Source of the DNA: Kingdonia uniflora
Lineage: Eukaryota > Streptophyta > Magnoliopsida > Ranunculales > Circaeasteraceae
Assembly (NCBI GenBank): GCA_014058105.1
Contig: JACGCM010001659.1
Coordinates: forward strand, 2,914,001-2,978,000
Direction: 5' to 3'
Length of the DNA: 64,000 nt
Shown here: piece by piece, positions 1-11,788 of the stretch
Position numbering within the stretch: the stretch's first letter is position 1
Layout: the number at the start of each line of letters is the position of its first letter
The notes under the pieces: generated by a model
Told to the model about the DNA's origin: nothing
The model's input: only the letters and a program-made list of their open reading frames with translations
The model's database searches: none
Position numbers and translations under genes: made by a program

Positions 1-232
1 GAGTTAGAAATAGTTTGAATTGGGTTAGATCGAGAGATAGGTTCTTACATCCATAGCCATGAGACTGATAACTATTATTCTCTTATGCATATTTTTATTC
101 GTATTGTCTTGGCAGGGAGGTACCACGAATACGTAATCGATGTCCAAAGGTTTCTCGAAGAAGAAATAAAAAGAAAGGAAGGCAAACAAGGATAGGGTCA
201 AGGTCAAGCTCGCCATCTTTACATGATCGAGA

Positions 233-840
233 TTGAAAAAGGCAAAAAAACTAAAGAAGGATGATAGAATCACATCATGTTGCAAAATGACAACTTCAGA
301 AAAATCTGTCAAGCTTCTACCCAGCTTTAACAAAGTAAAGTACCCATATCACATTTCTTTCGAGGATTGTGATACCACTCACGTGAAATACCCTCACGAT
401 GATCCATTGGTGATAATGATCAAAATATGTCAGGACTACTTACAGATGCTCCTTATAGACACATGAAGTGCAGCAGATGTACTATTTAAAAAAGTAGTCA
501 ACATCTTAGGCCTTAAAGATTCTGTTAAAGTTTCGACCACATCGATCACAGGATTTAATGGTTCCAAAGAATTTACTTTGGGAGAAATCACATTGCCTAT
601 TCAGGCAAGACCAGAAACAACCTTCGTCAAGTTCATCGTCATTAATGCATAATCAAAATATCTGGGAATCTTGGGAAAAAGTTGGCTTCACACAATCAAG
701 GCGGTACTTTTGACATATCATTTGGCTTTGCGCTTCCCGACTGATCATGGAGTTTATGAAATCAAAGGAAGTCAGGCTATGGCATGGATGTGCAAAATTA
801 CAACCACGAATTCTCAGGCATCAAAACATCTAAAAGCATA
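233..840 (+). pseudogene. Element A protease (broken)
   Basis: This is the retroviral-type aspartic protease of element A, which would cleave the gag-pol polyprotein. The stretch HVKYPHDDPLVIMIK leads into LLIDT-stop-SAADVLF. The stop is TGA at 464-466, exactly at the glycine of the catalytic DTG, so the active site is destroyed by a nonsense change. Downstream GFNGSKEFTLGEITLP and YLGILGKSWL match the second half of the same domain in element B. At least two further stops follow. Confidence 0.85.
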
Positions 841-899
841 GCAATTACATATAGAGCTTCATTCAACGTTCGAGCAGTATGACATTGAAAGAGTCGAAT

Positions 900-1900
900 C
901 CGTAGAACTTGATGGGCCTGGGAGGCCTACTTTTATTGGCTCTAGACTCTTACTTAAAGAAAGAGAAACCCTCCTACAACTTTTAAAGAAAAACGTTGAT
1001 GTCTTCGCATGGTCTTTTCAAGAAATACTGGGAATTTATCCTTCTATTGCATGTCATAAGCTAAACCTCGTACTAGACAACAAGACTGCGGTACAAAAGC
1101 GTCGTAACCTAACTCCCAGGCTCTGAGAAGCAATTAATGAAGAAATCGACAAACTACTTCGAGTTGGATTTAATCGGGAAGCTAAATATCCCAAGTGGGT
1201 CTCAAACATAGTATAGCTGTCCCAAGGAAGAACGGAAAAATCAGGGTCTGTGTGGACTTTACCGAACCAAATACATTCACACCTAAGGATCACTTCCCCC
1301 TTCATTTGATTTTGTACCTCCTTGACTCCGTAGCAGGACATGAACTTCTTTTAATGATGAATGTAGCTTCAGGATATAATCAGGTTCCTCTTGCCAAAAA
1401 AGTTTAGGAGAAGACCACATTCGTAACAAAAATGAGCCTTTACTATTACACCGTCATGCCTTTTAGATTAAAAAAATGCAAGAGCAACGTATCAAAGACT
1501 CATTACAAAAATGTTTAAAGATCACTTGGGCAAAATCATGGAGGTAGACATCGACGACATGATCTGCAAAACCCTGAAATGAGAGGATCATTGTCGCAAT
1601 CTACAAATAATCTTTGGCATCCTTCGTAATACCGCATGAAGTTAAACCCCAAAAAATGCCAATTTGGAGTTTCATCTGGTAAGTTCCTGGGACATCTGGT
1701 AAGCAAGAGGGGGAAAAAATTGATATAGAGCAAATCAAAGCACTCATGACCATGTCATCACCACGAATAAAAAAAGATGTCCAAAAACTTATTAGAATGG
1801 TTTGCGCTTTTCACAGGTTCATCTCAAAATCATCTGATTGATACAAACTTTTTTACCTCCTTCTTCGTGGAAACCCAGCCCCAATGACAAAGAAACAACC
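900..1900 (+). pseudogene. Element A reverse transcriptase (broken)
   Basis: This would copy element RNA into DNA. Visible landmarks include EAINEEIDKLLRVGF, REAKYPKWVSNIV, KNGKIRVCVDFTEPN (in a shifted frame from about 1195), ASGYNQVPL and, near 1543-1557, VDIDDM, which corresponds to the catalytic Y-x-D-D box with the first tyrosine changed. Stops occur at several places and the frame changes at least twice. It is a dead copy. Confidence 0.87.
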
Positions 1901-2830
1901 CAAGGAAATTATCTGGACTCCAGAATGCAAATTGATTTTTTAATATTTTAAAAGATACTCAAGGCATCCTCCCATAATGAGTACTCTTGTTGATGGTGAA
2001 GTATTAACAATGTATTTAGCGAGAACATAAGACTCAATCAGTTATGTCCTTATTCGAGTAGTCAACGGCATGGAAAAACTAATCAACTTCATCCGCAAAA
2101 CTTTTATGCCTGCTGAAAAGAGGTACACAATAACCCAAAAAATAGCTACTAGCCTTGGTTTACAGTTCTTAAAAACTTTAACTTTATTTCCAAGCACACC
2201 CTGTCAAGGTCATCACTAAATTTCCCTTCAAACTAGTCATTTCCAAAAAAGAAAAGTCCATAAGGGTTCAACAATAGTCCATTTTCTTTGGCAAATACGA
2301 CATCTCTTTCGAGCCACAAATATCAGTTAAAGACAAGTAATGGCCAACTTTTTGGCAGACTTCTTTGTCGAAGACCCTAAATGCTAATAACTCAATTGTA
2401 GAACCAGATGCATGGTCTACAAGTATAGGATGGAAACTCTTTACATATGGATCTGTAGGACCAAGATGATCAGGGATAGGCATCGTCCTCGTCACACCAT
2501 CCAATCACAGAATTGAAAAGGCTATCAAACTCAAGTTCTATGCAATAAACAATGAAACAGAGTATGAGGCTATCTTATATGGCCTTGACATAGCATTGGC
2601 ACTTGGAGTAGAAGAAATAGTTGTTTACGTACATAGACTTATTACTCATAGCCAACCATTATAATAAAATATTCATAACATCAGGCAAAATGGATGACTA
2701 CGCTGCGCTAGTCAAAGAAAAAATGAAGAAATTGAATATAGCAATAATTTCTTATTTGCCAAGAGCTGAAAACCGCCATGCCGACGCACTAGTATACATC
2801 ACTTCAATGCTCGAAGACATTGTGAAGAGT
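1900..2830 (+). pseudogene. Element A RNase H and second (archaeal-type) RNase H, broken
   Basis: Two RNase H-like segments follow reverse transcriptase. The first (about 1900-2250) is badly decayed. The second (about 2440-2830) shows LVTPSNHRIEKAIKLKF, NNETEYEAILYGLDIALALG and PRAENRHADALVYI, matching the second RNase H of element B. Possession of two RNase H domains is known for the Tat lineage, where the extra one is archaeal-like. The leading TDGS aspartate is changed here (TYGS). Confidence 0.75.
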
Positions 2831-2849
2831 ACACTGGACATCGAAATGA

Positions 2850-4115
2850 TCGAACATTCCAGTCTCGAAACAGGCTATGTTATAATAATCCAAGTTGCTG
2901 AAGATGACGATCCTAAAGATTGGAGAAAGCCATTTCTCACATATTTTAATTCTAATACCCTCCCTGATAACAAGGGAAAAGCTCGATCCCTACTAGCAAA
3001 AATGTCCAGGATTTAAAATCCAGGAGGAGTACTATACCAAATTACCAGAGGAGGCCTACTAATATATCTCACAAAAATAAGCCTAAATTAAAATTAAGGA
3101 ACTTCACGAAGGAATTTGTGTCGCACATGTCTCTGGTCGATCATTGACGTAAAGAGCATTCACACAAGGTTTGTACTGGCCGAAGATGAGGCAAGACTGT
3201 AAAGATTTTGTTCAAAAATACTACAAATGCCAAATCCACGCTCAAGATATCAAAATTCCAGCTCTCAACTTATATGTCAGCAATGTCCTCTGGCCATTTA
3301 AATGATGGGCAATCGACATCATTGGTCCATTCCACCCTGCATCAGAAAATAAAAAATTTATTCTTGTAGCTAGAGACTATTTCACTAAATGGGTCAAAGT
3401 TGTACCATTTTGTCACATTGATAAAAATAAAGTAATCAAATTCCTATGGGAGCACATCGTCACTAGATTTGGTTGTCTACAAATGATAAGGTCGGATAAT
3501 GGCAAACAATTCATCAACAGTAAAGTCCTCAAATTCCTCCACAAACACAAGATCCAGTTGACTACTTCGACACCTTATTTATCTACGAGGAAATTGCCAA
3601 GCCGAGGTTATAAATAAGAGCATCAAGTGTGGATTACGAAAATACCTCGATGAAAAGAAAGGCAGATGAGTCAAAGAACTGCTTAGTATTTTATGAGTAT
3701 ATAGGGCAACACCTTAAACATCTACGGGTTAAACACCATTTATGATGGCCTTCGGTACTGAAGCTGTCATTCCTTCAGATCTCGATCTCCCAACTTCTAG
3801 AAGACAAGTAACAGATGAAAAGAATAAACTTGAACTTTTGTGTAATCTCAATTGGATAGAAGAAACTCGAGATCATGCCATTGCAAACTTGGGGCGATAC
3901 CACAACACTCTAACAAAAACATACAAGAAGAAAGTAAGGAAGCACACTTTGACATCGACGATCTTGTACTTCGACGAATTCAAGATAGTACTCGGCCCAA
4001 AAATTCTAGAAAATTATCAAAAAATTGGGAAGGTCCTTATATTTTAAGTGACAAGATCGATAGTGACACTTACTGGTTAATGACAGAATATGAATTACAA
4101 CTCGAATTCCCATGA
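2850..4115 (+). pseudogene. Element A integrase (broken)
   Basis: This would insert element DNA into the genome. The zinc-binding N-terminal part is present near 3090-3240 (ELHEGICVAHVSGRS, then KYYKCQIH with the first cysteine lost). The catalytic core has AIDIIGPF, VARDYFTKWVKVVPF and IRSDNGKQF, followed by NCQAEVINKSIK carrying the glutamate. The C-terminal part runs to 4115 (MMAFGTEAVIPSDLDLP, then NLGRYHN). Stops at about 3666 and 3697 and frameshifts near 3590 and 3900 break it. Confidence 0.87.
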
Positions 4116-4130
4116 AATACAACCTATTTG

Positions 4131-4732
4131 AATGTTCTACAGATAGGAGTTATAATCTTTTTTATTATTTTTTTTAATAAAGATGCTTACTTTCCTATCA
4201 ATGCATCATCTATTCTACGTTCTTTCTTTTGACAAAACTTAATATGTATTTGTCAAACCTAAGTCTCATTTCATCGACAAACATATATCCAATTTAAAGA
4301 AAATATGTCTGAACATCATTACTAATTTGACAACCCATTACATGGTTATCTTATCAATCAGACCAGATATCCCATAGAGGAAATATATCTAATATTCATT
4401 CTTATTCTCGACAAAGTCATATCATGGTTATCCTATCAGTCCATTCAAATATCCCTTCAGACGGGCAATTTATGAAACATCTAACAAATAATATATCATT
4501 TCTACCACTCATCTCGAATAAAATACTTCAACATATCCAATATCACATACATTAAGGTCAAAATACCTATGTATCAGTTATCGACAATTCAAAATACTTT
4601 ATTTACCAAATTAAAACTATGCACCAAAACTCATTTAAAAATCAAACCATCATTATCAGGTCCCGTCGACCAATTGTACAAAAAATTCTTTTTAAACTTA
4701 ACAAAAAAGTACTATATTTCTTATTATTTACT
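4131..4732. other. AT-rich spacer after element A integrase
   Basis: This stretch has no open frame and is AT-rich. It lies between the end of pol and a later solo-LTR insertion, and probably belonged to the untranslated spacer between integrase and the antisense gene of element A. Several short phrases recur imperfectly (for example 'atggttatc-tatca' near 4343 and 4427), suggesting an old internal duplication. Confidence 0.5.
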
Positions 4733-5458
4733 GTAGGGGCCTAACCTCAGGCAGAGGGGAAGTCGGCTCTTACACCACGGGATTTATCCTTAATCGGAGG
4801 ATTCAAGCATAAAATCTATAGTATATGTAATCTACCGACAATATAGTTGCGTAGAGGCCTGAATGTGACACTCTACGACCTCTGATGAGGATTTTTAAGA
4901 GAATTTATATTACTGATGAGTATTCGAAGGTTTGAGTACTGTGGGTTTTACAGGATAGTCGAAGGTAAGCTATAAGGATTCAAGGGAGGGATTTTATAAC
5001 CTCTCATTGGTTCCCCATCTCTCCTATTTATAGAACATAGGAAGGGCTGAGTCACCAAGGTTAGATCACATTACAAGGGTATCGTTCAAATATTGAGCGG
5101 GTATTTCGGAATGGGTATGGGCGCCAAAAATGTTGGAATTGTAACTGCAGCAGTTGTTGGGTCTATTTCTGTACTCTGATACTGTAGTAGTGGTTGTGTA
5201 TGATACTGTAGCTGCAATGACCAACAACGCCGCCATCTTGTCTAGTGAACTAGTTGTCTGTACTGTCATACTTTGACCATGTATGAATATGGTCGAAGTG
5301 TTTCTGATGCGATGTGGGGTTTGTCTTCGAGGCTTCGTCTTCGAAGAATCTTTGGGAGACTTGTTTGGGGATTGGATGGGCTTTGAGATATTCGAGTAGG
5401 CTTCGAAGTAGCCTTCGAGTATTTGATTGGGGTCGAAGGCTGCGAGTAGGCTACTACA
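4733..5458 (-). mobile_element. Solo LTR of a Tat-lineage gypsy element
   Basis: The sequence starts TGTAGGGGCC and ends GTAGGCTACTACA. Both ends and the interior (CTCTTACACCA, CCACGACCTCT-style blocks, the 'tatttatag' block, CCATG-TATGAATATGGTCGAAG) resemble the LTRs of element B. It is flanked by a perfect 5-bp direct repeat TTTAC (4728-4732 and 5459-5463), so it is a true insertion reduced to one LTR by recombination. It sits inside element A, between the pol end and the antisense gene, and is therefore younger than A. Strand is given by analogy with element B. Confidence 0.94.
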
Positions 5459-5531
5459 TTTACTTCTCTGGGGAAATAGGAGTGGTAATCTTCACTGGCA
5501 GACCAGGTATCAAGTCATCGAAAACTTCCTC

Positions 5532-8500
5532 CTAAACTATACCCTCGGGCAAAGCATGGGCAAGATCTTGAGTCTCGATAACCTCATCTTCAGCATCAAA
5601 ATCTAAAAAGGTCACCCCAGCAGCAGAGGCCAAACCCTTGTAAAAGTCTTTTCTCTCCTCCATGATGTTAAACTGACTAGAAAAGTTCTCCTTCATCCGC
5701 TTCAGAGAGTCGATAACAGCCAGATCTGATTCTGCGCCTGCCTCGACAAGAGCTTTACTTTTCTCTGCCTCCATCGACCTTCGCACATCCAGAATATGTT
5801 CACGAACGTCATCTTCAAAGTTGGACTTCTGAAGGGCTAAGGCTTCCTCCCTTTCCTTTGCTAAATCAGCCCTGATCTTCTCTACTTCCTTCCTCCACTC
5901 CCCCTCCCACATCTTCTTGGCATCACGAATGGTAGCCTCCATCGACTTCATTGTGCCAAGCTTCAACTTCTCCAGCTTTGCCTCCAAATCTTCCTTCTCG
6001 ATATTCTTGGAAGCAAGGAGTTCATTGGTCAAGCTCTACCCACCAAGCAGCAGATGCTTGCCATCGAGAAGAAGCTTCTTGATCTATATTATCGTTAAAA
6101 CATGAGATCTCGAATAAGGAACCAATGATGTTAATTGAAACAAAGCTTATAAGTTTCTCACCTGGTTCATCGTTCGATGAAAAAGGTAGATAAACTATTT
6201 GCTCAAACCAAGCAGTTGGCAAAGTCCTCCTCCATAGACTTTGTCCCAGCAGCATAAGACTCGATGGTCCGCTGGGTTGCTTATTCGGAATCTACGAGAT
6301 TCCCAGCTACCTTCGACTTTAGCGAGTCGAGAGGGCCTTTCTTCCCAATTATAGCTTTTTGCTGCATCATCGTAGACATCTTTGCTGGTCGACTATCTAG
6401 GATACTTGATATTCCCGACCCAGCAACTTCATATTGGCCACCCTTCTCGACTGGAGTTTGTCGCGTCAACCTCTTAGACGATTGTGCAGGGGCAAGGGGG
6501 GGATTTGCAGCTCTCTTCATCTTATTTTTGTCAAAGACCCCACTTAACAGTGCCTCTTTTTTTGTAGTGGCAGAGTCTGTATTATACCTACTAAGAGAAG
6601 GGTTCTTAAGTGGAAGACTAGTCTCAGCAGCTCTTTTGTTCTTTACCAACATTTTACCGTCGATGACAAGAACTTCAGAACCTCTTGTTCGAGATCTCTT
6701 TAAACCAGCTTCTTTGAACAATCCTTCTACCTTCTCTTGATCTTTGACAAGAGAATCAATTCGCCCAAACTAATTAGATCTTAAGTTGTACAACTTCTCT
6801 TTCACTTTAGAGCTTCTGTCAATCTCATTTACAGCTGCACGAACAAATACAATCATTTAGCCCATTACCAAATAACATACATTCAATAAATTTATTTTTC
6901 CATATCAAATCAAACATAAGCACATATACCACTAATCCAAGTAAAAAAATCTCTTCATAGGTTCCCCGACACAAGTAGTCGATCAGTAAAGTATTGCCCC
7001 CCAGTCAAGACCATGTCGTACAGCAAGGGCCTCTTGAGAAATCTGGCTAGATATCTATAGCCAACTTTGTGAAGATTCTATTTAAGTATGTAATACACAC
7101 GCAAGTCATCCACAATTATCAACTGTTTTCTCCTCTCCTTCAGTTGACCATTCAAAACTGCCACCACCCGAAATAAGTTATACATTCGAGTTGAACTGAC
7201 CAGGGGCAATATCATAGAAATATAAGAAAAAATTCTGGTCAGCTCGAAGGGGCAGCTTCAAACCTTTCTTTATCTATTCTCGATGAACAAGAATGCCCTC
7301 CATAGGAAGTTCTTGATCAATCATCTCCCCCAGATACTCCTCCAACCTTATATCCTTGTGGATCCCATACTTCTGCTTAAAATTTAGAATTTCATTCGTC
7401 TCCTCCCCATCCCCATAGCACTCCCCATCGAGATCCAGATCTCCCTCTGAATCAACTCCTTCTACACCTACATTAGCATATTCCCCTCAATCACTAGTCT
7501 GGGACTCATGTTTAATATCTATCTTTGTTCTCTCACCGTAAGAATACTCTACAACCCCAGTCTCCAGCCTAACTCGATTCTCCTGAGCAACCTCCGCACT
7601 ATTATCCCCTACCCTGTACTTTCTACCCAACTCTTACACATAGGTTATCACATCGATAATTATTGGTTCTACATCGACGAGATTATAAAATATTCCTTCT
7701 GCCCCAGCATCAGGATAATTAAGATTTTGAACTGGTTTTGTCATTTTTAACCTAAAAATCATGTAATTTATTTTTTAAGTTAGTAAGATATTATTTCTTC
7801 TGCACTATATAGTACTATTTGTTATTATAATAACTGTTGTCGAAGATTTCTACCCAACAAATCATTTTATCTACTCCTATCAAGTTCTTGACCAAAAACA
7901 AAACATTAATTTCCTCTAAGTTTTATTTTAGACATTGTTTTCTTCGGCCACTATCTAATTTACTTATCGAAGTTTATCGAAGGTATTCAACAAGTATCTA
8001 TTTAAGCTTCTCGAAGACGACACAATTGTCGCCCACTTTCCCGCCAAAAGAGGCCATAATCGAAATTTTTAATTTTTACGATATCTTCGGTGCCATTTAA
8101 GGACAAAAATACCATATAATCAGGCAATACTACTTTCCCAATTGCCTAAGTCTCCAAATAACCCTTTATACCTCCACAACACCCCAAACTCTACCATAAT
8201 ACCTATGGTGACAAAATCAATTCCTCTCTCTACATCATACCCAACCAGACCAAATCTTAATACCTACAATACACCATTATCACCAATAACACCCTCTAAC
8301 GTCAACAATTTCCCAATTTCATCTCCAAATCATAGACAATGCTAAAAACTCTAAAACGGTGTTTTACCAATTTTTCAACAAATACTACCTTTTACTGGAA
8401 TTCCTTTATATATAGCATACATATAAGTGTTATCTACAACGGGTTTACCTAATCAACATCAAACACAAGAAAAAACATCGAATCAAGAAAAATTTGCAAA

Positions 8501-9513
8501 ACAGAAAAACCCACCTTGGAAACGAGCAGCTTCTAAATCCTTCCTCTTTGTACGCTTAGCCCTCTCAATGTGAATAGATATCTCCTCAGTACCAATAGTG
8601 GAAGAAGTTACAAGAGAATAGCACAACAGATCATAAAGGAGTTGATTTTTTTTGCAAAAATAGAGTGAACAGTTGTCACCCAAGGGGGTATTTATAGGCC
8701 CCACACGACGGTTCGACGCATCCCTTCGAGACTTTTCGACTACCCATCTGGCAGCTCGCCTAGCATGTCTCTTCTCGAATTCTTGTACCCATTGGCTCCT
8801 AAAGGACAACAAGCTCTTACAATTTTTCTCTAATCCATCAACATACATCCTAACCTCCTCTGTGTTTTCCATCTTTACCAATACAATTCCTAAACCCATA
8901 AAAAGAGACTGCACATCCAATTCTTTATAAATTAATACATCATCTAAAGGGATGCACCTAGCCATTGTGCTTTGCAAGACTAAACCATATCTTTCCTTTT
9001 TATCTACCTCCTATTATTACAGGACAGTTGTAACTAAATATTCAAATTTCAAATTTCAAAAAGTATTCGACAAGAAAAATCTTTACTCATACACACATCG
9101 AGAAAGCCTCAATCCAAAACTCATTTTATTACCATCAAGAACATTGCATCACTTGTTCACATGTAGTTACACTTGAAACAAGGTACATGATTTACTTGTC
9201 CACATGGAATCAATAGTCCCCCAGTATTAAGAATATCTTCTTGCCTAATCTCATCATCTACAATATACCTTAGAATAATACTCTGATGGTTAATCTTAAG
9301 TATCTCATTTGCAAAAACATTATACTAGAACCAGCAATCTGCTTCCACTTCCATCTTCTATGGTGACATACCTATAACGTCTAAAGGTCCCCGAGGAGGC
9401 AACACATCAACAAGCGACAAATGCCTAAAGTACCATTCCTCTACTTCAGCCACCTTATTGGCCAGACGACCTTCCATTGCATCTTGTTGACAACATGAAC
9501 GAGTTCTTACCAT
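5532..9513 (-). pseudogene. Antisense gene of element A (Transposase_28-like, coiled coil)
   Basis: This gene runs opposite to pol of element A. Its proposed start is at 9513 (MVRTRSCCQQDAMEGRLANK); a TATAAAT/TATATTTA stretch lies 30-55 bases upstream on the - strand. Exon-like pieces follow: 9513-9367, 8977-8483, a region near 6790-6281 (FGRIDSLVKDQEKVEGLF, then FKEAGLKRSRTRG) and 6032-5532, a 166-residue coiled coil rich in Lys/Glu that ends HALPEGIV. The piece at 6790 aligns with GYIDELINQDEEWVNQVFHK in element B's antisense gene, so the two are homologous. Known family: plant 'putative gypsy type transposon' proteins (Pfam Transposase_28) with a coiled-coil tail; the assignment is from memory. 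Function is unknown. Splicing is inferred and stops remain. Confidence 0.66.
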
Positions 9514-10429
9514 TTCAATATACCTCTACCCATTTTCTTAATAAATATAGCCATTTATAAAAGAAGTTTTCCAGAGATATATGCACCAATCAAATATACT
9601 TACCCTGAATTCATGCTGCAAATCAGGGGATTTTACTCTCCAAGCATATTTTCCAAAATAAGATCCAACACCTCAAGTTTTAAACTAGTCTTCTCGACAC
9701 AAAAACAAGTAATTGTATCGAGAATGGGGCAATTGTAGTAGCATATTCCCCAGATTCAATAAGAAGAAGTTATTAGAACTACGTTGAAGGTATTCGATCA
9801 TTCGAGAAGATGTCAAAACTACAACAACATAAAACCCTTCACAAGTAGCCGTTATACTTGGTCAAATAGAATTGTTACACATGATCTGTGAAGTTTGCCC
9901 ACTACCCATAAAGATAGGAAAAATATTTGTAATTGCATATATCCATCTATTAATATAGGCAGAACATGTCTATACCTTCTCTAGAATATCTTTCTAAAAC
10001 TTTTGCTGTAACACTCTACTCAATCTTTCTGTAAGTGTAATAGATTAACATATAGTGGATTTATACCATAAAATCTTCCTCGAGGTCGTGGTTTTTTTCA
10101 GGATCTACTGAGTTTCTACGTAAAATTTATTGTATTCTAGTCTTTGTATGCAACTAATTCATAGTCTCTTTAATTATTTAAGTATTGATGAAGTTTACCA
10201 ACCGAAAAACTAGCCCTTACATGTATGTTCTATAATTTCTCGTCAGTATACATCTTCACTTGTAATGCAAACATAATTTTCAAATTCTACAATTCTAAAA
10301 TAAGTATTGTCAAATGCTATCTGTTTCAGGTACATTAAAATATATATAAAAAATAATGCTTGGGTGTAGGTAAAAGACTGCATTCTTACTAGGTGTTAGA
10401 AATTTATTATCGACAAGGGTACTACGAAT
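9514..10429. other. Uninformative AT-rich DNA; expected place of the element A 3' LTR
   Basis: There is no credible reading frame. By position this should contain the promoter of the antisense gene and then the 3' LTR of element A, but with no partner LTR in the window I could not place its ends. The TATA-like stretch at about 9541-9570 (read on the - strand) is the only recognisable signal. Confidence 0.4.
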
Positions 10430-11198
10430 CCTATTGAAGATGAATAGGGGCTTTTAGAGGACAGTGGGAGACCAATTTGACTGTCGACATTCCATGGTGA
10501 TCATACGATGATATGAAGGATCGTTTATCTATTATTACAAGCATTTGCGATTTGTTTCATGCATTTAGGATATTCGCTGAAATTTTTTACATGTGTGCCC
10601 CACCTTTATATATTACCAAGATGACACGAGAAGATTGGGCTGAAACGTATGATACATAGTTCATGTTTAAAACATGCTATGATATTCTGTACAAAGATTA
10701 TATACCACCTTCGAGTTTATCAGGTTAGTAAAGCTCTACTAATTTACATATTAATTTTAATTTATAATGTTATATTTATTTTGATTATTTTAACTCCCTT
10801 CGTTTATTTTGCCATATATTTTTGAAGAACCGCTTCCACCACCCGAGAATCAAGAGGAAATGTTAGAACCAAAACGTAGTACGATTAATTTAAACACCGA
10901 ATGGCATGAAAAGATGGAGTATACAGATAAATTGGTGGATACATGTTCAAAAATGGAATTGAAGATCCCTAAAAGAAAAGCAAAAACATGGGGATGGTTA
11001 ACTAATGTTGGGCTGAAAAGGGCAATTGACAGGCTCACCCAGGAGATTAGGACAATTAAGCGTCGTATCTATAGATCGCAAATAAGGAGGCCAACAACAA
11101 AGACATTAATTATTTTAGTCCTGATTCAAGCATGTCTAACGAAGGATCTGACGCAGATAATGAGAATGATGCTTCCACAAAGACTCTCCTACAACTGA
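10430..11198 (+). pseudogene. Unrecognised two-exon gene remnant
   Basis: Two blocks look coding. The first runs from about 10514 (MKDRLSIITSICDLFHAF, then KMTREDWAETYDT, stop at 10658) to a possible donor at 10725. The second, from about 10809 to 11198, reads PYIFEEPLPPPENQEEML and on to a basic region (KIPKRKAKTWGWLTNVG). The last 40 residues look frameshifted. I do not recognise the family. Its closeness to the PMD pseudogene suggests it may be part of the same composite transposable element. Confidence 0.35.
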
Positions 11199-11239
11199 CT
11201 ATTTGAAGGCCTCAAATATTTTTCATGTTTCATCGTGTA

Positions 11240-11325
11240 AATTTTGTAAGAATGTTTCATAGGTGTGTATTGTACTCCTCATTTTTTAAGAATGTTTTAC
11301 AAGTGGGTATTGTTGTCCTTTTCAT
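11240..11325. repeat. Imperfect tandem duplication of about 52 bp
   Basis: The phrase TAAGAATGTTTCATAGGTGT-GTATTGTACTCCT is followed by a second, diverged copy TAAGAATGTTTTACAAGTGG-GTATTGTTGTCCT. It lies just after the unrecognised gene remnant. No function is apparent. Confidence 0.6.
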
Positions 11326-11788
11326 AAACAAGGTCTTAACTATTGGTCATTAATCCAATTTTATGGTGTTACATTGACTCATAATTTTTCAATTATTTGA
11401 CTTTCATAACTATACTATTACAACAAAAATGTATAACATAATATTCTCATACAATCAAAATATAAACTGTAACACTGCTATATGGCATAGTCCGTAAGAG
11501 GTTGTTGACGGTTATATATGTTGGCGTGCCCTTCTACCTACGAGACTAAAGATCAGCAAAATTTCTTTAATAAACATAAGCCCGTTTCTTCGAACATACG
11601 ACAAGCAAGAATGTAGTATTAAAAACGACGTCAAAATATTACACCGTAACATTAAACTTACACCAAATTAACCAGTTATACTTCTATTGAATAAGATCCA
11701 TTAACATCACTTGAATGATTTCTGTCTACTATAATTTTAAGGCCTATCGTCACACGGTTAAAATACTCAATACGAGGCTTTCACTCAT

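Larger units (their letters stand above)
1..4130 (+). mobile_element. Element A: degenerate Ty3/gypsy (Tat-lineage) pol region
   Basis: This is the internal pol region of an old LTR retrotransposon. It enters the window from the left, so its 5' LTR and most of gag lie outside. Reading on the + strand, the order is protease, reverse transcriptase, RNase H, second RNase H, integrase, which is the gypsy order. Domains are recognisable only by joining frames, because many stops and frameshifts interrupt them. The Tat assignment rests on the second RNase H and on the antisense gene that follows integrase. The copy cannot make a full polyprotein. No 3' LTR boundary was found; it should lie to the right of 9513. 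Confidence 0.88.
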
